From Nitrospirota bacterium (lineage in GTDB: Bacteria > Nitrospirota > Nitrospiria > Nitrospirales > Nitrospiraceae), in assembly GCA_030684575.1 (NCBI GenBank), contig JAUXVD010000003.1, positions 338,233-402,232 on the forward strand: 64,000 nucleotides of DNA, in the 5' to 3' direction. Shown in pieces: positions 18,102 to 26,035 of this stretch. The notes beneath the pieces were generated by a model. It made no database searches. It was not told the DNA's origin and worked only from the letters and a program-made list of their open reading frames with translations. Each line of letters starts with the position of its first letter. The stretch's first letter is position 1. Both the position numbers and the translations under genes were made by a program.

Positions 18102-18938
18102 ATGGAGTATTTGCAACAGGGGTTGGAACGGTTCAAACAAGAGCACGGATCGGAGGTGCCGCCTCAGAGGCGGCAAGCCGGCGCGCCTCGACCGGTGCCC
18201 CCGCCCATCGTCTATACTTCGACGAAAACCGTTGAACTCACTGATGAGACGATGCGGACCCAGCGCTTGATCTCCGGGTTCGAAGGGGGCGGCTTTGTCG
18301 ACGCGTTTAAAATGCTTCGAACTCAGGTCGTGAAACAATGCCGTCAGAACGGGTGGAATGTATTGGGAGTGACGAGTCCTATTCCACACGAAGGGAAAAC
18401 GCTTACCGCCGTCAATCTGTCACTGGCCTTGGCGATGGATTTAGCTCATACGGTTTTGCTCGTCGATGCCGACATGCATCGGCCAGCCGTTCACCAGGCA
18501 TTTGGGATGGAGAGTTGTCCCGGCTTGACCGAGCATCTCTTCGATGAGGTGCCGCTCGAACAATTGTTGATTCACCCAGGGATCGGCCGATTTGTGTTCC
18601 TCCCCGGTGGACGCGTGATCGCGAATTCCGCAGAGGCCCTTGCCTCGCCCAAGATGGCGGTCTTGGTGGAGGAACTGAAGCACCGGTATCCCGCAAGGCT
18701 TCTGGTGTTCGACTTGCCGCCTCTGTTGTCGCGTGCCGATGTCCTGGGGTTTGTTCCACACATCGATGCGCTGCTCCTGGTCGTCGAAGAGGGCCGGACA
18801 GCCTCGACAGATGTGAAGCGGGCCATGGGGCTGCTCAAGGGAAGCGTGCCGGTTCTTGGCGGCATCTTGAATAAATCCTGTCGAGGGGCACTCACGCAGC
18901 GTCGGGCAAACGAGCTTCTCATGACCAGTTCAAGGTAA
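18102..18938 (+). CDS. CapB/CpsD-like tyrosine autokinase of the exosortase locus
   Basis: Start ATG 18102 follows GAAGGGGAG. The 278-aa protein has a basic N-terminal tail, then the BY-kinase ATPase domain: Walker A SPIPHEGKTLTAVNLSLAL, Walker A' VLLVDADMHRP and Walker B LLVFDLPPLL. BY-kinases phosphorylate their own tyrosine cluster and regulate Wzz oligomerisation. The C-terminus here (RRANELLMTSSR) has no tyrosine cluster, so classic tail autophosphorylation is doubtful. In exosortase loci this subtype (TIGR03018-like) is common. It lies eight bases before the AAA ATPase gene. Confidence 0.82.
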   Translation: MEYLQQGLERFKQEHGSEVPPQRRQAGAPRPVPPPIVYTSTKTVELTDETMRTQRLISGFEGGGFVDAFKMLRTQVVKQCRQNGWNVLGVTSPIPHEGKTLTAVNLSLALAMDLAHTVLLVDADMHRPAVHQAFGMESCPGLTEHLFDEVPLEQLLIHPGIGRFVFLPGGRVIANSAEALASPKMAVLVEELKHRYPARLLVFDLPPLLSRADVLGFVPHIDALLLVVEEGRTASTDVKRAMGLLKGSVPVLGGILNKSCRGALTQRRANELLMTSSR

Positions 18939-18945
18939 CGGACAG

Positions 18946-20346
18946 ATGTACGAAGCCTATTATCGATTGCAGCTCAAACCGTTCACGCTGCTGCCGGACC
19001 CCGGGTTTCTCTTCCTGGGAGCTAAGCACAAGATGGCGCTGAGCCTGCTGGAATATGGGCTGGTCAACGGTTCTGCCTTTATCGTGATCACCGGTCATCC
19101 GGGCACAGGAAAAACCACGCTCCTGAACCGCTTGTTGGAACAATCGCGCCATCAATGGACGATCGGCCTCTTGGCGAATACGCATGAGGGGCTGGGAGGG
19201 CTCATGCCGTGGATTACGGCGTCCTTCGGCCTGGACACCAAGGGCAAGAGCGAAGTGGAGCTCTATCATGAGTTCGGAAAGTTTCTGGAAGGGGAGCAGG
19301 CTGCCGGACGACGCGTGCTTCTGGTCCTCGACGAGGCGCAGAACGTCGGGTCGGTGATGCTGGAAGAACTGCGTTTGCTCTCGAATCTGAACGATGGGCG
19401 GCGGCGTTCGTTGCAGATTCTGCTGTCGGGACAACCCGCGCTTCGAGATCTCCTGGAGGGGCCTGGGATGGAACAGTTCGCCCAGCGCATCGCCGTGGAA
19501 TATGCGCTCGAGCCGCTGGCCGAGGAGGAAGTCATCGCGTATATTGCCCATCGAGTTCACGTAGCCGGTGGACGGAGACCGTTGTTTTCCAGACTTGCCT
19601 GTCTGAAAGTCTTTGCGTTGACCGGCGGGGTTCCACGGCTCATCAATCAGCTCTGTGATCATGCCTTAGTGTATGGGTATGCCGCACAGGCCGAGACGAT
19701 CACAGCACAGGTCATTCTCGATGCCGCGCGTGTTCGTGACAAGAACGGGTTTTTGCCGTTTCGGGCAGATCCCGATGCAATCGAGCCGAACCAGAGCGAG
19801 CTCGAGGCGGAAGCGGAGGAAATGGCCGCACAGACTTCAGCGCGGTCTGAGCCGAATGCGCCCCCGTCGATCACAATCCCGGCATCCTCGCCTGATCCCG
19901 CAGTTCTCTACGGAAAGGCCCTTTCATTAAAACAGGCGGGAGAGTTTTCTCAGGCCCTCACACTCTTGGACCGGCTGACTGACGATGGAGTATGGGGCAT
20001 CAAAGCGCTCGGACAGAAGGGACTCTGCTTGAAGGCGATCGGTCGATACGAGGATGCGTTGACCGCTTTTCGCACGGCGCTTGACCGTCCGTCTGGATCG
20101 ACGCAGGACCTGGTCTCGCTCCGGTACCTCTTTGCTCGGACGTTGGAATCCATGGGCCGGTCCCAAGAGGCCGTCGAATGCTATCGCACGATCAGCCGTG
20201 AGAGCCGGCAGTATCGCGATGTAGCCGTGCGGCTCGACCAGTTGGCCCCCTCTACTCCGTTCGATGACGATGCGATGGTTTCCCCACCAACATGGTTACA
20301 GTCGTTGGTCAGGAGCTGTAGCCAACTCCTTCGCAGCACCAGCTGA
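18946..20346 (+). CDS. Exosortase-locus AAA ATPase (ExeA-like, TIGR03015-type) with TPR tail
   Basis: The 466-residue protein starts MYEAYYRLQLKPFTLLPDPGF, the conserved N-terminus of ExeA/PEP-CTERM system ATPases. Walker A is GHPGTGKTTLLNRLL (residues 49-63), Walker B is VLLVLDEAQNV (near residue 125), and the sensor GVPRLINQLCDHAL lies near 226. After a linker rich in Ser, Pro and Ala, the last 140 residues are TPR-like (QAGEFSQALTLLDRL, AIGRYEDALTAFRTAL). The family always accompanies exosortase polysaccharide loci, but its exact role is unknown. It is the last gene of the operon. Confidence 0.85.
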   Translation: MYEAYYRLQLKPFTLLPDPGFLFLGAKHKMALSLLEYGLVNGSAFIVITGHPGTGKTTLLNRLLEQSRHQWTIGLLANTHEGLGGLMPWITASFGLDTKGKSEVELYHEFGKFLEGEQAAGRRVLLVLDEAQNVGSVMLEELRLLSNLNDGRRRSLQILLSGQPALRDLLEGPGMEQFAQRIAVEYALEPLAEEEVIAYIAHRVHVAGGRRPLFSRLACLKVFALTGGVPRLINQLCDHALVYGYAAQAETITAQVILDAARVRDKNGFLPFRADPDAIEPNQSELEAEAEEMAAQTSARSEPNAPPSITIPASSPDPAVLYGKALSLKQAGEFSQALTLLDRLTDDGVWGIKALGQKGLCLKAIGRYEDALTAFRTALDRPSGSTQDLVSLRYLFARTLESMGRSQEAVECYRTISRESRQYRDVAVRLDQLAPSTPFDDDAMVSPPTWLQSLVRSCSQLLRSTS

Positions 20347-20436
20347 CCGACCCCCTCGAAGCAATGACAGGTCTGAGTCAGGGCTCGTCATCGACCCCTG
20401 TGCACGATAGTGTGCCCGCCCTCCTCTTCTGCGGGA

Positions 20437-20491
20437 GTTAACCATTACCGGACTCTGTCGTAACCTGTTTGTAATCCACCGACCCTATCCT
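20437..20491 (+). promoter_or_regulatory. Pho-box-like promoter region before the porin gene
   Basis: GTTAAC (20437-20442), CGTAAC (20459-20464) and TGTAAT (20470-20475) lie on an 11-bp phase (starts differ by 22 and 11). A plausible -10 hexamer TATCCT (20486-20491) lies ten bases after the last repeat, as in PhoB-activated promoters. The porin start codon is 46 bp further on. Confidence 0.5.
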
Positions 20492-20537
20492 GCCCTCGTA
20501 TGCTTGTGCTTGTACATCTCTGAGCGGCGGAGGGCGA

Positions 20538-21971
20538 ATGAAACGTGGATGGCGTCGGGCGGTCTGTCTCTCGGGAGGCCTTGTCTTTTCGGTCCTGTGC
20601 TGGTGGTCCGACGGTCACGCAGGCAAGCTGGAGGATCTCTTGTTGGAAAACAAGCAGATCACGATCGATCAATGGATCAAGCTGAAGGCGGAAGAGGAAA
20701 AACTCCAGGTCAAGGAATTCGAAGAAAGTCGCGGTGTTGGCGACGTCCCGGTTCGCGAGCGTTGGTACGAGAAGATCAGCATTCGTGGCTATGCGCAGCT
20801 CCGGTATAACTATACGATCAATAACGATCTGTTGCGGAGCAACCAGGCCGATCGTTCGATCTCTGGTTACAACGAATTATTTCTTCGGCGCGGCCGGGTA
20901 ATCGTGAGCGGGCAGCCGCATGAGCGGGTATTCATCTATGTCCAGCCGGAATTCGCGAGCCTGGTGGGCGGGACGGAACAGGCCGTCGCGCTCAGAGATA
21001 TTTACTCCGACCTCTTTCTGAGCGAAAAGAAAGAATGGCGCATCCGGGCCGGCCTGTCGAAGGTTCCCTTTGGCTTCGAAAACATCCAGTCGAGTCAGAA
21101 CCGGCTCGCGCTCGATCGAAACGATGCGCTGAACAGCGGGGTCCCGAATGAGCGGGACCTCGGGCTGTTTCTCTATTACGCACCGACGGCGGTACGCGAG
21201 CGGTTTCGAAGACTTGTGGACAGCGGACTGAAAGGATCCGGCGACTACGGAATGCTGGGCCTCGGCATCTACAACGGGCAGGGTGTGAATACGAGAGAAC
21301 GCAATAAAGACAAACACACCGTCTTCCACTTTACCTACCCCTACGAGTTTCCAGACGGACAGATCGTCCAAGTCGGCATGGATGCCTACCGGGGCCAGTT
21401 CAATGTGCAGACCACTCCTGTTGTTCCGACAAATGTCAATGCGGCTCAGGGCCAGGCATTTTCACCAAGGGTGACGAATAGCGGAAACTATCTGGACGAA
21501 CGGGTCGCCTGGCACGTCGTCCTGTTTCCACAGCCCTTCGGCTTTCAGGCGGAGTATATGATCGGCCGTGGGCCAGAGTTGAACCAGGCCAGGACCGAGG
21601 TGGTGCTCGGGACCGTGCGGGGCGGCTATATACAGGCGTACTATAACTATCAATGCGATTTCTATTGCCAGAACATCATTCCATTTCTTCGGGTGCAGGA
21701 GTACTTCGGAGGAAGAAAGGCCGAACTGAATTCTCCCAGGAATTCCGTGCGCGAATGGGAAGTGGGTCTCGAGTACCAGTTTAACCGTGCATTGGAATTG
21801 ACTGTGAGTTATGCCTGGGCCCAGCGGACGTCAGATCAGGCCAACTTTGTACCCGCCGGCTCTCCGTCCGGCGCTTGTGCGGTGGCGGGCTCGCAACTCG
21901 GATGCGTTCAGTCTCCCTATCAACTGCAGAGCGGGAATCTTTTGCGCTTCCAGCTGCAGTGGAGCTTCTAA
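20538..21971 (+). CDS. Phosphate-selective type porin (OprO/OprP family)
   Basis: This 477-residue protein has a signal peptide (residues 1-29, ending GHAGK), followed by a short coiled segment (LLLENKQITIDQWIKLKAEEEKLQ). The barrel domain then begins ISIRGYAQLRYNYT, matching Porin_O_P. The segments RRGRVIVSGQPHERVFIYVQPEF and GLSKVPFGFENIQSSQNRLALDRNDALNSG are typical. OprO/OprP proteins form phosphate or polyphosphate channels induced by phosphate starvation. The Pho-box-like repeats upstream and the pstS gene nearby fit that use. It is transcribed alone; no terminator hairpin was recognised after it. Confidence 0.8.
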   Translation: MKRGWRRAVCLSGGLVFSVLCWWSDGHAGKLEDLLLENKQITIDQWIKLKAEEEKLQVKEFEESRGVGDVPVRERWYEKISIRGYAQLRYNYTINNDLLRSNQADRSISGYNELFLRRGRVIVSGQPHERVFIYVQPEFASLVGGTEQAVALRDIYSDLFLSEKKEWRIRAGLSKVPFGFENIQSSQNRLALDRNDALNSGVPNERDLGLFLYYAPTAVRERFRRLVDSGLKGSGDYGMLGLGIYNGQGVNTRERNKDKHTVFHFTYPYEFPDGQIVQVGMDAYRGQFNVQTTPVVPTNVNAAQGQAFSPRVTNSGNYLDERVAWHVVLFPQPFGFQAEYMIGRGPELNQARTEVVLGTVRGGYIQAYYNYQCDFYCQNIIPFLRVQEYFGGRKAELNSPRNSVREWEVGLEYQFNRALELTVSYAWAQRTSDQANFVPAGSPSGACAVAGSQLGCVQSPYQLQSGNLLRFQLQWSF

Positions 21972-22077
21972 GCGGAAGCTCCTGGTCGTCATGGGGACAG
22001 ACACGTGTATGGGTAGAGAGTGGTTCTTACTCTCTTGTGATCTCTGACTTGGGGCAGTCCGATACCAGGTGGTTTGG

Positions 22078-22803
22078 TCATTCGAGAGGTGAGGGGACGG
22101 CGGGGCCTGGCGACGGATACGATGCAGGCCTGCGCGGTGACAGCGCGCGATACAGTACAATCAACTCGCGATTGTCCCGATGGAACAATCTTGTAAGTCC
22201 GGTGACCGCCGTTTCCCGCCTGGCAGAAGGAGGGTCAAAGTCCAATCGTCCTCGTTGAGGTGCGAGCGATCGCATGGGGGTCAACCGATCGTCGGTCGTA
22301 TCGGCCACGCCGATGTCAGCACTGTAGTGTGTGGGTGAGCGGTAGTTCGCCAGGACGATGTGCAGTTCATCTCCCTGGACGAAGAGTCCTCCGGAGGTTA
22401 CTTCCCGGCTGGTGCCGGACAGGTACTTGGATTGATAGAAGGTGACGATTTCTTCCGCCGTCGCTTTGCCCAGTGCGATCGCCAGTACTGGTGCAAAGAA
22501 CTGGACTTCGTGCTCCGTGAAGGCGGGATGGCGAGGGGGTAGGCTGGTATCGTCGTAGATCGGCAGTTTTGCCCAGGGCTCTTCGACGATGATCCCGCTC
22601 AGCACGGCTGCCAACTGTTCAGGAGTCAAGGACAGGGGGTGGGTATGTCCGTTCCCCTCGTTTACAGAATGGTCGATTTCCAGTCGGACGAACGCTGTCG
22701 GTGTTTCGAGGATCGTGATTGTCGTAAATTCGGTTGGAGCGCATCCGGAAAGGAGCGGCAGGCTCAAGGCAAGAAAGGTACAAGAAATAAGTCGAATGGT
22801 CAT
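22078..22803 (-). CDS. Hypothetical lipoprotein
   Basis: A 241-residue protein with a lipoprotein signal (MTIRLISCTFLALSLPLLSGCAP, lipobox L-S-G-C). The mature part has no motif I recognise. It includes an Asp/Glu-rich middle (IIVEEPWAKLPIYDDTS) and a proline-rich C-terminus (ALSPRRPASYPSPGPAVPSP). It is convergent with the porin gene and upstream of pstS on the same strand, but 148 bp separate them, so co-transcription is uncertain. An outer-membrane or inner-membrane lipoprotein is the only supportable statement. Confidence 0.65.
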   Translation of the reverse strand: MTIRLISCTFLALSLPLLSGCAPTEFTTITILETPTAFVRLEIDHSVNEGNGHTHPLSLTPEQLAAVLSGIIVEEPWAKLPIYDDTSLPPRHPAFTEHEVQFFAPVLAIALGKATAEEIVTFYQSKYLSGTSREVTSGGLFVQGDELHIVLANYRSPTHYSADIGVADTTDDRLTPMRSLAPQRGRLDFDPPSARRETAVTGLTRLFHRDNRELIVLYRALSPRRPASYPSPGPAVPSPLE

Positions 22804-22950
22804 AGGGGGTAGTTTCTATTTTCCGACTATAGCAGGATGGTTACAAGGGCCACCAGCCCAGTAAGGCATAACGGTGAGCGATGAATGATGAACCGAAACA
22901 CGATGGTCACTTCAGCCACACACCGCGGCGGCTAGTTCGGCTGAAGTGGG

Positions 22951-24000
22951 CTAGTCGCGAAGTTTGATCGGCTGTTCCCCGGCGGCGGTTCGGACTGGTG
23001 TCGACCACATCGCGATTAAACGAGTGAGTTCCATCGTCTGGAGAGCATAGTAGCCCTCGTCCACCACGATCTGCTGGCCTTGCTGACTGAGCGCGAATTT
23101 CACGTACTCCGCGAGTGAGCCTGGCAGTGCGACTTTCGGAGCCCGGTTGACGTAGAGGTACAGCTGGCGTCTCAGAGGGTAGGATCCATCCATCGCCGTT
23201 TCAAATGTGGGCGCCACATACCTCCCGCCCTGGACCGTCGCCAGGGGAACCGGACGGAGTCCTGAGGTTCGGTAGCCGATGCCGCTGAATCCGATGCCAT
23301 ATCGATCCTTCATCAATTCAACCACGACGGATGCCGAGCCGGCGCCTACCGTCATGGTCTTCTTGAAATCCGCCCCGTTTAAGACGTGCTCTCTGAAGAA
23401 TGTTGCAGTGCCGGAATTACCATTCCGTCCGTAGATGTGGATAGGCGCCTCCACCCACCCCTCTTCCAACAACATGGCGTCGCCCCACGAATTGACAGGA
23501 TATCTCAGTCCGCGTCGTCGTTCTATGGAGAAGATGGCATCAACTTGTGCGAGGGTCAATCCTTCGATCGGGTTGTCTTTGTGCACGAAGACTGCCAACG
23601 CATCGACGGCGACGGGTACCTCTGTGGGTTCGTATCCGAATTCACGCTTGAACTCGACGATCTCTTGAACGGTCATACGGCGCGATATGGCGGCGACCTG
23701 CGCTTTCCCTTCCATGAGCTGAGCCAGGCCTGTCTCGGAGCCCGCACTGGAGACTTTGATCGTCAATCCAGGATACAGCTGCCGCAGATCATTCGCCCAG
23801 GATTCCGTCAGGGGCTTCATGGAATCGGAGCCTGCGATGGCAATCGTTCCGCTAAAACTCCCGACAGGCTGGTAGGGGAGGATATTCGAATCGAGGCCAG
23901 GCTTTATCTGAGCCTGTGCAGGACAGGCCATGGCCAGGATGACGGAGAAAGGGAGAATGGTTCGCGAGAGCATGGCCTGAAAGTATTTCAATAGTTGCAT
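22951..24000 (-). CDS. PstS-like phosphate ABC transporter substrate-binding protein
   Basis: Reading from ATG 24000 (GGAAGG four bases upstream), the 349-aa protein has a signal peptide ending ACPAQAQ. Its PBP-like domain opens GTIAIAGSDSMKPLTESWANDL and continues with VSSAGSETGLAQLMEGKAQVAAISRRM, which correspond to the phosphate-binding loops of PstS (GSDS and S-x-G-S). GRNGNSGTATFFREHVL is another conserved segment. A longer reading from 24096 would start only seven bases from the Pho-box-like repeats, so the shorter start is preferred. No pstC, pstA or pstB gene is in the window, so it may serve a distant transporter or signalling. Confidence 0.85.
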   Translation of the reverse strand: MQLLKYFQAMLSRTILPFSVILAMACPAQAQIKPGLDSNILPYQPVGSFSGTIAIAGSDSMKPLTESWANDLRQLYPGLTIKVSSAGSETGLAQLMEGKAQVAAISRRMTVQEIVEFKREFGYEPTEVPVAVDALAVFVHKDNPIEGLTLAQVDAIFSIERRRGLRYPVNSWGDAMLLEEGWVEAPIHIYGRNGNSGTATFFREHVLNGADFKKTMTVGAGSASVVVELMKDRYGIGFSGIGYRTSGLRPVPLATVQGGRYVAPTFETAMDGSYPLRRQLYLYVNRAPKVALPGSLAEYVKFALSQQGQQIVVDEGYYALQTMELTRLIAMWSTPVRTAAGEQPIKLRD

Positions 24001-24102
24001 GAGCCTTCCATAGGGTTGATCCAGCAAATACGAGAAGCGAGTCTTCTCTTCACTGAATGGATTGAATGTAATGGCCGAAGATTTCTTGAACATCAATAGA
24101 TT

Positions 24103-24119
24103 GTTAACTCGGCGTTAAC
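24103..24119 (-). promoter_or_regulatory. Pho-box-like tandem repeat before pstS
   Basis: GTTAAC occurs at 24103-24108 and again at 24114-24119, exactly 11 bp apart, and on the minus strand each is preceded by GA (GAGTTAAC twice). It lies about 100 bp upstream of the chosen pstS start. This is the clearest perfect copy of the motif. Confidence 0.6.
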
Positions 24120-24162
24120 TCCGGAAAATCGCAATGGCGCAAGAATTGCCATACGTCCAGAA

Positions 24163-24190
24163 ATTTACCGACAGTTAACACCACCCTAAC
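24163..24190 (+). promoter_or_regulatory. Pho-box-like triple repeat before the response regulator gene
   Basis: ATTTAC (24163-24168), GTTAAC (24174-24179) and CCTAAC (24185-24190) are three units at 11-bp steps. A -10-like TATAGT lies at 24212-24217, eleven bases before the first possible start at 24228. Between this and the pstS site is TGGCGC-N5-TTGCC (24135-24150), which has sigma-54-like spacing but is less consistent with the rest. Confidence 0.5.
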
Positions 24191-24227
24191 GACCATTTTC
24201 CCTTGTCCGATCTATAGTCACCTCGTA

Positions 24228-24935
24228 ATGTTGGCTACCCCACCATCTATGACCGTCGCGCGGAATACGATTCTGATCTTCATGGAGGCTGAGCCATTCG
24301 CTCGGTCGATCAAGAAGGCCTTCGACGCGAGCGGATATCAGAGTACGATCGTGACGACCGAGTCTGCTGCCTATGCGGCAGCCAGGACATCCCTGCCCTC
24401 GCTGATCATCATCGATCGTCTCCAGAGGACCCTTACCAATTTGCGCCAACTCCAGACTCTCGTTGCCGTACCTATTGTCGCGGTGCAAGAGGGGACAGCC
24501 CCTTGTACAGACGACGATTGTATCCAAGATTACGACCACGGCATCGATCTCGTCATCTGCAGCCAAAGTCCTCGTGAACTCGTCGCGCGTGTGCGGGCCA
24601 TCTTGCGGAGGCGGGAGCCGCGGCATGAATCAAATTCCTACTACAGTGCGGGCGCCGTTCGCATGGATCTGGATCGTCACGAAGTAACTGTTACCGGCCG
24701 ATTGGTCGAACTCACCCCGAAAGAGTTTCAGATCCTCCACCAGTTTCTTGAATCGCCCAGCCGGGCCTTCTCCCGTCAAGAAATGCTCAATCGGGTTTGG
24801 GGCGATGGATTTGCCCTGGAGGAACATGCTCTCGACGTCCACATCCATTCCCTCCGACAAAAGATCGAAGTGGATCCTGCCTGCCCCAAAATCATCGTCA
24901 CCGTGCGTGGTATCGGCTACAAGCTGCGGGCCTGA
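24228..24935 (+). CDS. OmpR/PhoB-family response regulator with degenerate receiver
   Basis: The 235-aa protein pairs a receiver-like domain (residues 10-125) with a C-terminal winged helix (residues 140-235: VRMDLDRHEVTVTGRLVELTPKEFQIL, VHIHSLRQKIEVDP, TVRGIGYKLRA). The DNA-binding half is normal. In the receiver the phosphoacceptor Asp seems kept (LIIIDRLQ). The acidic pair of the pocket is replaced by FMEAEP, and the switch Thr and Lys regions are lost (DLVICSQSP instead of DYVTKPFSP). It may act without phosphorylation. ATG 24228 or 24249 could be the start. It is divergent from pstS with Pho-box-like sites between. Confidence 0.8.
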   Translation: MLATPPSMTVARNTILIFMEAEPFARSIKKAFDASGYQSTIVTTESAAYAAARTSLPSLIIIDRLQRTLTNLRQLQTLVAVPIVAVQEGTAPCTDDDCIQDYDHGIDLVICSQSPRELVARVRAILRRREPRHESNSYYSAGAVRMDLDRHEVTVTGRLVELTPKEFQILHQFLESPSRAFSRQEMLNRVWGDGFALEEHALDVHIHSLRQKIEVDPACPKIIVTVRGIGYKLRA

Positions 24936-25056
24936 TCTGGTCCATCTGGTCTAGCCCGTCTATCTGGTTGTGTGTTGAACGACACCAACCGGATAAACTA
25001 AATCCACCAGAGAGACCCAATAAACCAATTAGACAAGCCTAGACAAAAGAGCTCCC

Positions 25057-25085
25057 GTCTCTGCCGCATTCCGTGCGGCAGAGAC
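25057..25085. terminator. Strong hairpin between convergent genes (bidirectional terminator)
   Basis: A perfect 12-bp stem (GTCTCTGCCGCA, 25057-25068, with its complement 25074-25085) encloses a five-base loop. It lies between the stop of the response regulator gene (24935) and the stop of the CBS gene (25121). On the minus strand a short T-run (CTCTTTT) follows, while on the plus strand there is no T-tract. The remaining spacer bases show no gene. Confidence 0.65.
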
Positions 25086-25120
25086 GAGGACTGGAGAACG
25101 TCGCAGAGGAGGGGCAAAAC

Positions 25121-25504
25121 CTAGAATTCGTCGATGGAGACCGGTCGGAGTAAATCGCGAACGGAGAGGATTCCCACCACCGATCCATCCTTGGTCACAC
25201 CGAGGTGCCGCGTCTGGTGTCTATTCATCAGGTCTGCCGCTTCGGTGAGAGGGCAGCGCTCTTCGATCCCGACAATCGGGCTGCTCATGATGTCTTCGAC
25301 GGGAATAAAGTAGGGGCCGCGGTCAGAGCCGACGACCTTTCTGACGATGTCCGATTCGGTGACAATGCCGATGACGCGGCCTTCATGAGAGATCAGCACG
25401 CTGCCAACATTGCAGGCCTTCATCAGCTTGGCCGCCTCGATCACCGAGGTGCCCGTATCGACGGTCACGAGATCTTTCTTCATCAATTGTCCGACTGTGA
25501 TCAT
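25121..25504 (-). CDS. CBS-domain pair protein
   Basis: From ATG 25504 the protein has 127 aa; GGAGGA lies five bases before this ATG and overlaps the alternative ATG at 25516, which decides the start. Two CBS domains fill the protein: residues 3-55 (VGQLMKKDLVTVDTGTSVIEAAKLM ... GIVTESDIVRKVV) and residues 66-122 (EDIMSSPIVGIEERCPLTEAADLM ... GILSVRDLLRPV). Such small proteins bind adenine nucleotides and regulate partner enzymes or transporters. The partner here is unknown, and the gene is monocistronic. Confidence 0.85.
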   Translation of the reverse strand: MITVGQLMKKDLVTVDTGTSVIEAAKLMKACNVGSVLISHEGRVIGIVTESDIVRKVVGSDRGPYFIPVEDIMSSPIVGIEERCPLTEAADLMNRHQTRHLGVTKDGSVVGILSVRDLLRPVSIDEF

Positions 25505-25678
25505 CTGTTCCTCCATTCAATGTAATTGTATTTTATTAAGATGATACTACCTGGTCTGCATAGCGCCCCAGTTAGAGGTGTATTACCGGTGCGTAAATTT
25601 CAGTCCTGCCATGGAAACCAGGCACTGTGCCTGCCGTGCTGGCGATCGCTCTGTTCCTTTCAGCCATCTTGAGACTGG

Positions 25679-25985
25679 TTGGGTCTATTATTGCAGCGCG
25701 AGGCTCGACGACACCTGCAACTATTCTTCATGTTGGAATTGAGCTTCCATGGACAGCTTCATGTCATTGAGCAGGAAGAGCCAACTTATAAGCTGTGGAC
25801 GCAGATTGCCAAGACCTACCTAGTCCTGGAAGACGATCTGCCGACGGATCAGGAGAAGCGATCGTAGGCGTATCAGGAGGGGCGAAGGCAGTGCAACGCA
25901 CACTAACACTTGGGAGCACAAGTTCAAGCCAGAAGCGGAACGGTTGTTGCGGAGTATCCTCAAGAGTGGACCTTCGGTGCCGTAA
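25679..25985 (+). pseudogene. Probable decayed small gene, product unknown
   Basis: A TTG-started frame from 25679 reads 62 codons (QREARRHLQLFFMLELSFHG ... DDLPTDQEKRS) and stops at 25865. About 45 bases later another frame resumes with a protein-like stretch, WEHKFKPEAERLLRSILKSG, ending at TAA 25983-25985. Together they look like one short protein broken by a frameshift. I do not recognise the family. Nothing else was seen in 25517-26035, apart from an AT-rich stretch at 25520-25550 that may hold the CBS gene promoter. Confidence 0.25.
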
Positions 25986-26035
25986 TTCAGGCCAGCCATC
26001 CCCCCTCCTCTAGGCAGGCGGCAACGTGCGACCGA

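Noticed and set aside
24135..24150. Sigma-54-like site TGGCGC-N5-TTGCC between pstS and the regulator
   Set aside because: It matches spacing, but the phased TTAAC repeats explain the region better and no sigma-54 activator gene is nearby.
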